DNA from: Betaproteobacteria bacterium UBA6910
Lineage (GTDB): Bacteria > Pseudomonadota > Gammaproteobacteria > Burkholderiales > UBA6910
NCBI GenBank assembly: GCA_002451065.1
Contig: DKBC01000066.1
Coordinates: 1 to 5,135 of the forward strand
Reading direction: 5' to 3'
Length of the DNA stretch: 5,135 bases
Part shown: positions 1 through 5,135 of the stretch, one piece after another
Numbering within the stretch: position 1 is the first letter of the stretch
Layout of the letters: each line of letters starts with the position of its first letter
Made by a program: the position numbers and the translations under genes
Notes under the pieces: model-generated
The model's database searches: none
Told to the model about the DNA's origin: nothing
The model's input: only the letters and a program-made list of their open reading frames with translations

Positions 1-252
1 GTCCACACGATGCCAGCCCGCGATAACGTCGGCCACCATGCCCTCGACCGCGCCGGAGTCCGTGATATCCACGGCGAATTCCAGGGCCTCGGCGCCCTGC
101 GACTGGATCCTGGCCACGGTCTCGTCCACGGCGGCCTTGTCCCGGTCGCAGACTGCGACCTTCGCGCCTTCCCTGGCAAACCTGAGCGCCGCAGCCTGTC
201 CGATGCCACGGCCCGCGCCGGTAATGATGACAATCTTGTTGGCGAATCTCAC
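1..252 (-). CDS. Short-chain dehydrogenase/reductase (SDR), N-terminal part only
   Basis: These are the first 84 codons of a classical SDR oxidoreductase that continues past the left edge. The N-terminal Rossmann fold is clear: strand KIVIITG, then the cofactor loop TGAGRGIG (residues 11-18, the TGxxxGxG motif), a helix ending in FAREGAKVAVCDRD, and D62 in the AVDIT segment that normally contacts adenine. D36 at the end of the second strand favours NAD(H) over NADP(H); this is inferred from the family rule. The active-site S-Y-K residues lie outside the window, so the substrate cannot be named. FabG-like 3-oxoacyl-ACP reductase and hydroxyacyl or alcohol dehydrogenases all fit. The start is GTG, chosen because an AGGAGG sits 6 bases upstream and the Rossmann strand begins within a few residues. 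It lies 28 bases behind the L,D-transpeptidase gene on the same strand, so it is probably the third gene of the tadA operon. Confidence 0.93.
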   Translation of the reverse strand, partial: MRFANKIVIITGAGRGIGQAAALRFAREGAKVAVCDRDKAAVDETVARIQSQGAEALEFAVDITDSGAVEGMVADVIAGWHRVD

Positions 253-258
253 TTGCGG

Positions 259-264
259 CCTCCT
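259..264 (-). promoter_or_regulatory. Shine-Dalgarno site of the SDR gene
   Basis: A perfect AGGAGG read on the minus strand, separated from the GTG at 252-250 by the 6 bases CCGCAA. It decides the non-ATG start of the SDR gene. It lies inside the 28-base gap after the L,D-transpeptidase stop codon. Confidence 0.8.
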
Positions 265-280
265 GTCACAAACACGCCGT

Positions 281-1302
<1,022 letters not shown>

Positions 1303-1377
1303 TCAGCCGGAGCGCGCTTCTTGACCGCCCGATAGCGCAAATCCTCGGCGCCGGACGGCGTCGGGTGTCGCCGCGCC

Positions 1378-1406
1378 TTGACCATCCCCCGCTCAACGAA
1401 TAATCT
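1378..1406 (+). promoter_or_regulatory. Candidate sigma70 promoter of the lipoprotein gene
   Basis: TTGACC (1378-1383, five of six to the -35 consensus), an exact 17-base spacer, then TAATCT (1401-1406; the T, A and final T of the -10 are kept). An overlapping AATAAT at 1399-1404 is a better -10 match but with a 15-base spacer. The predicted start near 1413 leaves a leader of about 40 bases before the ATG at 1456. The site lies in the divergent gap facing away from tadA, as expected for this gene. Confidence 0.5.
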
Positions 1407-1445
1407 CACCGCAACCTTGGGTTCGTTGCAGCACAAAGAAGCTTC

Positions 1446-1450
1446 GGAGG
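1446..1450 (+). promoter_or_regulatory. Shine-Dalgarno site choosing the lipoprotein start
   Basis: GGAGG lies 5 bases before the ATG at 1456 and only 2 bases before the ATG at 1453. The spacing favours 1456, and both are better than the TTG at 1378, which has no such site. Confidence 0.7.
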
Positions 1451-1455
1451 CGATG

Positions 1456-2658
1456 ATGCGGCTTTTGCCAGTATCATGGAGATCCCTTACGTCTGTCGCA
1501 TTGCTTGCCGCCGCCTTGCTCCTGAACAGCGGCTGCGCCGGCCCGCCGGTTCTGGAGCGGCAGGTGCTCGCCTACGACGAGGTGGCCAAGAGGCTGGACG
1601 AGAAGCTGCTGCTTCTCAACGTTGCCCGCGTCGCCCGCGGCGACACCATTCATTTCACCTCGACATCGAGTATCGCAGCGACCTTCGACTGGACCACCAC
1701 CATTGGCGCAACCAGCCGCCTCAAGAGCGGATCCCAGGCCAATTTTCTCGATCTCAATCTCGGCGCCAGCGCGTCGGAGAATCCCACTTTCAGCATTGTC
1801 CCCGTGTCCGGGGACGCCTTCACCCAGCGCGTCGTCACGCCCTTTGGCGACGAAGCCTTCGAATTCCTGGTGTATCAGGGCGGCCGCATCAATCAGGTGA
1901 TGCGCCTCATGGCATCCGGGATCGAGGTCCAGACAGCGGGCGGTGGTTTCGTCCGTTTCATCGAAAACAATCCGCTGCGCACGCGGGAGTACGAGGAATT
2001 CCGGCGCATCGCCATGCACCTGCAGTGGCTGAATGACAACCGCAACCTTTTCGTCCGCGCCCTGGTTTTCGAGGAGACTTTGATAGCCGACTTCAAATCG
2101 GTCCCCCGCGCGGAAGACGTCACCAATGGCTTCGACAAGGGCCTGCGATGGCGCCAGAAGCCGGACGGCAATTACGAACTGACCCGGCTGAAGGCGGGCC
2201 GGGTCGTGGTGTCCAACTTCGATCCCATGTCCCTGACCGACCAGGAGCGGTTCGAGCTCAATGAGCGGATACAGAAAAATCCTCGGGAGTTTGTCTACCT
2301 GGACATCCGCCCCGGCAAACCCGGTGGCGATTTCCCGATCCAAGGTGCCATCAAGCTGCGCAGCATGTTCCAAGTCCTCGCGTTCCTGGCGCTAGGAATC
2401 CAGATCTCAAAGGAGTTCGATGTTGCCCAAGACCCCCGGACCGGAAGCACCGACAAGAGTCCCACAGCGACGTTGCAGATCATTGTGACCGACAATGCGC
2501 CGGACGACAGCCTACCGTCGGTGTACTACGCGGGGCGGTATTACTCGGTCAACGACGCCCGTTGGGATCGCACTTCGTTCCTCCTTCTCAACATCCTGTT
2601 CCAGACAACGGTCGGCGATATTGAGGGCGTCGGCATTCCCGTCACCATCTCGAAATAG
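1456..2658 (+). CDS. Uncharacterised lipoprotein, about 400 residues
   Basis: I do not recognise a named family. The N-terminus is a type II signal peptide: MRLLPVSWRS, a hydrophobic stretch (11-23), then NSGC with the lipidated cysteine at residue 27. Asn at -3 is unusual but the rest fits. The mature part (374 residues) has no further membrane segment. It follows a pattern I associate with widespread 'hypothetical' proteobacterial lipoproteins: LLLLNVARVARGDTIHFTST (51-70), ENPTFSIVPVSGDAFTQR (108-125), KLRSMFQVLAFLALGI (300-315), and a C-terminal YYAGRYYSVNDARWDRTSF followed by LLLNILFQ and ending IPVTISK. These look like alternating strands and helices; no catalytic motif is evident. Residue +2 after the cysteine is Ala, so outer-membrane sorting is expected, as there is no Asp retention signal. 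The gene starts at 1456 because GGAGG is well placed and the signal peptide then has normal length. It has its own candidate promoter and is followed 95 bases later by the transporter-binding protein fusion on the same strand. Confidence 0.85.
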   Translation: MRLLPVSWRSLTSVALLAAALLLNSGCAGPPVLERQVLAYDEVAKRLDEKLLLLNVARVARGDTIHFTSTSSIAATFDWTTTIGATSRLKSGSQANFLDLNLGASASENPTFSIVPVSGDAFTQRVVTPFGDEAFEFLVYQGGRINQVMRLMASGIEVQTAGGGFVRFIENNPLRTREYEEFRRIAMHLQWLNDNRNLFVRALVFEETLIADFKSVPRAEDVTNGFDKGLRWRQKPDGNYELTRLKAGRVVVSNFDPMSLTDQERFELNERIQKNPREFVYLDIRPGKPGGDFPIQGAIKLRSMFQVLAFLALGIQISKEFDVAQDPRTGSTDKSPTATLQIIVTDNAPDDSLPSVYYAGRYYSVNDARWDRTSFLLLNILFQTTVGDIEGVGIPVTISK

Positions 2659-2692
2659 GAAATGTGCCTGATGCCGAAGTCTGAACCCGACC

Positions 2693-2710
2693 GTCTCAGG
2701 ATCCGGAGAC
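2693..2710. repeat. 18-base near-perfect palindrome between lipoprotein and transporter genes
   Basis: GTCTCAGGATCCGGAGAC reads the same on both strands except for one mismatched pair (A2698/G2705); eight of nine pairs match, centred between 2701 and 2702. It lies 43 bases before the ATG of the fusion gene, in the middle of the 95-base spacer. There is no T-run after it, so it is not an intrinsic terminator. Its symmetry and position fit an operator for a dimeric regulator, or a small RNA hairpin with a 5-pair stem. No regulator is known. Confidence 0.45.
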
Positions 2711-2753
2711 CGATCGCTCAACGCCCATCGCGGTTGGCGACACTGGCGCCATC

Positions 2754-4955
2754 ATGAGCTCGGTACAACCAAAAAAGAAGCGCAGGCCCGGTCTGGCAAC
2801 TCAGGTCTTCATCGGCCTCGGCCTGGGCATTCTGGTGGGCGTGTTCTTTGGGGAGAAGGTGGCTTTTTTCAAGATCGCGGGCGACGGCTTCATCGCCCTG
2901 CTGCAGATGACGGTGATTCCCTACGTCGTGATTGCCCTGATTACCTCCCTCGGCAGGCTGACCCTCGCGGACGCCCGGGAACTCGGCATCCGGGCCGGCA
3001 GCGTGCTGCTGGTGCTGTGGCTCATCGGCCTGGTGGTTGTCTTCCTCACCCCCCTCGCCCTGCCGGACTGGCCATCGGCGTCTTTTTTCAGCGCCAGTCA
3101 GGTCGAAGAGCCAAAACCGGTGGATTTTCTCCAGCTCTATATTCCGTCGAACTTCTTCGCCTCGCTCTCGAACGCCGTCGTTCCCGCCATCGTGGTTTTC
3201 AGCATCCTGTTCGGCCTGGCCCTGATGAACGTTCCGAGCAAGGAAAAGGTGCTGGATTTCCTTTCCCCCGTCGGCGACGTCCTGATGGCCATCACCGGGT
3301 ACGTCGGCGCGCTGGCGCCCTACGGGGTGTTCGCCATTACCGCAAGCGCCGCCGGCACCATTGACGTCGCCGACCTGGGCCGGCTGCAGGTGTACCTGGC
3401 CATCTACGTCGCCATGTCCATGATTCTGAGCTTTTGGCTGATCCCCGCCTTAATCACGACCCTGACCCCGCTAAGCTACGGCGCGATCCTTCGCGCCTTC
3501 CGCGGTCCGCTGGTGGCGGCGTTTGCCACGGGAAGCGTGCTCATCGTCTTGCCCATGCTCGCGGCCGAGAGCAAGAGGCTGGTGGCATCGGCCGACGGTG
3601 CGCCAGGCGATTTGGACGAGAGCACGGGTTCTCCCATCGACATCCTGATCCCCGCCGCCTATCCCTTCCCTCCCCTCGGGTTGCTATTGGCCCTAATGTT
3701 TGTCCTGTTCGGGGGCTGGTATGTGGGTTCCTCCGTTCCGGTCGCGCAGTACCCGACGCTCGCGGTCGCGGGCCTGGCCAGCCTGTTTGGCGGCACCGTT
3801 CTGGCCCTGCCTTTCCTTTTCGACCTGCTGAGACTTCCCGCGGATCTGTTCCAGGTGTTCGTGACCGTCGATGTAATCGGCAGCCGCTTTGGCACCCTGC
3901 TTGCCGCCATGCACATCATCGCCATCGCCCTGATCGGAAGCTACGCCATGCAAGGCAGGGTGACGCTCCGTCTGCGGCCGTTGCTGCGCTTCGCCATCGT
4001 GTCCGCAGCGCTTCTGGCAATGGCCGTCCTCGGGACCCGCTGGTTTTATACCTACGTCTATGTGGAACCCTACACCAAGGATCGGCTCCTCGCGGGCCTG
4101 AGGCTCACGGAAAAGCCGCAGCCGCAGATCGTCCACCGGGAGTGGCCTGAGGAACCCTCCCCGGCACCGGGCGGCGGTTCGGACTTAAACACCCTCAGAG
4201 AGCGCGGCATTCTGAAAGCGTGCTACTCGCTGGACGACTATCCCTCGGCGTTCTTTAACGAAGCGGGAGAGCTGGTCGGATTCGACATCGATATGACCCA
4301 TGGTTTCGCGCGCCAAGTCGGCGTAGCGGTCGAGTTTCTTCCTGTCCGATCGATTCAGGAGGCCGGGGACCGTCTTCTTTCCGGGTCTTGCGATGCCTTG
4401 CTGTCACTGATCCCCATCGCGCCATTCCTCACCGAAAAAGTCGCCATGACGACCCCGGTCGTGAACTCGCCGGTGGGAATGATCGTGATGGATCACCACC
4501 GACGCGAGTTTCAGGACTGGGACATTATCCGGCAGATGCAAGGTCTCCGCGTCGCCATCTCGGACAACGCTCTTTCGCGGAGCTACCTGGCGCAGTTGCT
4601 GCCGCATGCAACCCCCGTCGCGTATCCGGACAAGCAGGCATTGGACCGGTTGCTTGCGGCGGGAGCCCCGGGCGTCGACGCCATCGCGATGATTTCCGAA
4701 GAGGGCGCCGCCTGGACAATCCGCTATCCGCGATTCACGCTGGCGACCCCCTCCCCCCCGGTCTTCCTGCCGATGGGCTATGTCGTGGCCAAGGGCAATA
4801 CGGACATGCTGCTGTACCTCGACACCTGGCTTCTCAATGCCAGGAGCAACGGCACCATTGATCGGCTTTACAAGTACTGGATGCTGGGCCAGGTCAAGGA
4901 AACGCAGCCGCCGCGATGGTCCATCATCCGCGACGTGCTCGGCTGGATCGACTGA
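2754..4955 (+). CDS. SDF-family (dicarboxylate/amino acid:cation symporter-like) membrane domain fused to periplasmic solute-binding domain
   Basis: A 733-residue two-domain protein. Residues about 14-397 follow the SDF/DAACS (GltP/DctA, PF00375) layout: TM1 14-33, TM2 44-66 with the family's conserved proline (QMTVIPYVV), TM3 80-103, TM4 133-160, TM5 172-196, TM6 211-236, HP1-like 249-270 (AFATGS..VLP), TM7 296-320, HP2-like 332-360, TM8 364-397. A positively charged loop (GRVTLRLRPLLR, 401-412) and an extra hydrophobic segment (about 411-429) follow. A Pro/Gly-rich linker (455-476) then leads to a full-length SBP_bac_3 domain (about 478-710): LRERGILKACYS, FFNEAGELVGFDIDM, then a second lobe ending IDRLYKYWM. 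Positive-inside reasoning puts this domain in the periplasm. Canonical SDF ligands are missing: NMDGT is replaced around 306-310, and TM8 has S377, G380, A384 and I388 where GltPh has D394, R397, N401 and D405; D373 and T381 remain. Transport activity is therefore uncertain, and a receptor role is possible. The ATG at 2754 has no strong Shine-Dalgarno, but the next Met (52) lies inside TM2. Confidence 0.88.
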   Translation: MSSVQPKKKRRPGLATQVFIGLGLGILVGVFFGEKVAFFKIAGDGFIALLQMTVIPYVVIALITSLGRLTLADARELGIRAGSVLLVLWLIGLVVVFLTPLALPDWPSASFFSASQVEEPKPVDFLQLYIPSNFFASLSNAVVPAIVVFSILFGLALMNVPSKEKVLDFLSPVGDVLMAITGYVGALAPYGVFAITASAAGTIDVADLGRLQVYLAIYVAMSMILSFWLIPALITTLTPLSYGAILRAFRGPLVAAFATGSVLIVLPMLAAESKRLVASADGAPGDLDESTGSPIDILIPAAYPFPPLGLLLALMFVLFGGWYVGSSVPVAQYPTLAVAGLASLFGGTVLALPFLFDLLRLPADLFQVFVTVDVIGSRFGTLLAAMHIIAIALIGSYAMQGRVTLRLRPLLRFAIVSAALLAMAVLGTRWFYTYVYVEPYTKDRLLAGLRLTEKPQPQIVHREWPEEPSPAPGGGSDLNTLRERGILKACYSLDDYPSAFFNEAGELVGFDIDMTHGFARQVGVAVEFLPVRSIQEAGDRLLSGSCDALLSLIPIAPFLTEKVAMTTPVVNSPVGMIVMDHHRREFQDWDIIRQMQGLRVAISDNALSRSYLAQLLPHATPVAYPDKQALDRLLAAGAPGVDAIAMISEEGAAWTIRYPRFTLATPSPPVFLPMGYVVAKGNTDMLLYLDTWLLNARSNGTIDRLYKYWMLGQVKETQPPRWSIIRDVLGWID

Positions 4956-5135
4956 GATTCAATTGACCGCCGGAGCCCCCGGGCCTTCGCTTACCCACCT
5001 TTTGTCCCGGGCCTGTGGACGGCGCTGCCGCGGGCCAGGCCGGCCGCGCTAGCCCCGGCGCCTCGCAATTGAACTGCGCGTCGCCGACGATCGGCATTGC
5101 AAACGAAACCCGGCCGCGTCCATGATGCGCCGGCC
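4956..5135. other. Gene-free, GC-rich right end
   Basis: I can support no gene here; frames on both strands are short or open only as antisense to the fusion gene. It holds TTCAATTG (4958-4965) and its inverted copy CAATTGAA (5066-5073), and a direct 9-base repeat CCCGGGCCT (4978-4986 and 5006-5014). Because CCCGGG is itself palindromic, the two copies can pair as a 6-base stem, but no T-run follows. A 5-base stem (5029-5033 with 5044-5048) likewise lacks a T-run. If the fusion gene ends its transcript here, it is by factor-dependent termination or beyond the window. Confidence 0.5.

Noticed and set aside
1356..1373. Hairpin CGGCG / CGCCG in the divergent gap as a terminator
   Set aside because: The stem is only 5 pairs, no T-run follows on either strand, and no gene ends here.
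1378..1455. TTG start for the lipoprotein gene, adding 26 residues
   Set aside because: There is no Shine-Dalgarno before it, the extension would put the signal peptide far from the N-terminus, and the TTG itself fits a -35 box with a 17-base spaced -10.
1474..2373. 299-codon open frame on the minus strand opposite the lipoprotein gene
   Set aside because: No motif, signal or plausible fold is seen, and the plus strand has a convincing signal peptide, ribosome site and family-like pattern.
4978..5048. Intrinsic terminator after the fusion gene
   Set aside because: Short GC stems exist (CCCGGG pairs; CGCGG with CCGCG) but none is followed by a T-run; the only TTTT (5000-5003) lies inside a loop.
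5122..5135. ATGATG near the right edge as the start of a next gene
   Set aside because: Only four codons are visible and there is no Shine-Dalgarno ahead of it.

Overview
The window is high-GC DNA with densely packed genes. It most likely comes from the chromosome of a beta- or gammaproteobacterium. This is inferred from the tadA to short L,D-transpeptidase arrangement, the style of the lipoprotein signal peptide and the codon use; no rRNA or other phylogenetic marker is present. There are no RNA genes, insertion sequences, CRISPR arrays or phage genes.

Left part (1-1287, minus strand): an apparent three-gene operon read right to left. It contains tadA (tRNA A34 deaminase), a short YkuD-type L,D-transpeptidase homologue whose start codon overlaps the tadA stop (ATGA), and, 28 bases further on, the first 84 codons of a short-chain dehydrogenase/reductase that runs off the left edge. 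A -10-like box lies almost on top of the tadA start codon, so that message may be leaderless.

Middle (1288-1455): a divergent intergenic region holding a plausible sigma70 promoter pointing right and a good Shine-Dalgarno site for the next gene.

Right part (1456-4955, plus strand): a predicted 400-residue outer-membrane or periplasmic lipoprotein of an uncharacterised family. After a 95-base spacer carrying an 18-base near-perfect palindrome comes a 733-residue fusion protein. Its N-terminal half has the fold signature of the dicarboxylate/amino acid:cation symporters (SDF/DAACS family). An extra ninth membrane segment then leads into a complete C-terminal family-3 solute-binding domain (SBP_bac_3) predicted to sit in the periplasm. 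The symporter half has lost nearly all canonical substrate and sodium ligands, including the NMDGT motif, the serine-rich HP1 loop, and the TM8 residues equivalent to GltPh D394, R397, N401 and D405. It is therefore either a transporter with new chemistry or a membrane sensor/receptor built from a transporter scaffold. With the adjacent lipoprotein it is the best candidate here for an undescribed envelope uptake or sensing system, but that link rests only on adjacency and shared strand.

The last 180 bases (4956-5135) contain no gene I can support and no classical intrinsic terminator.
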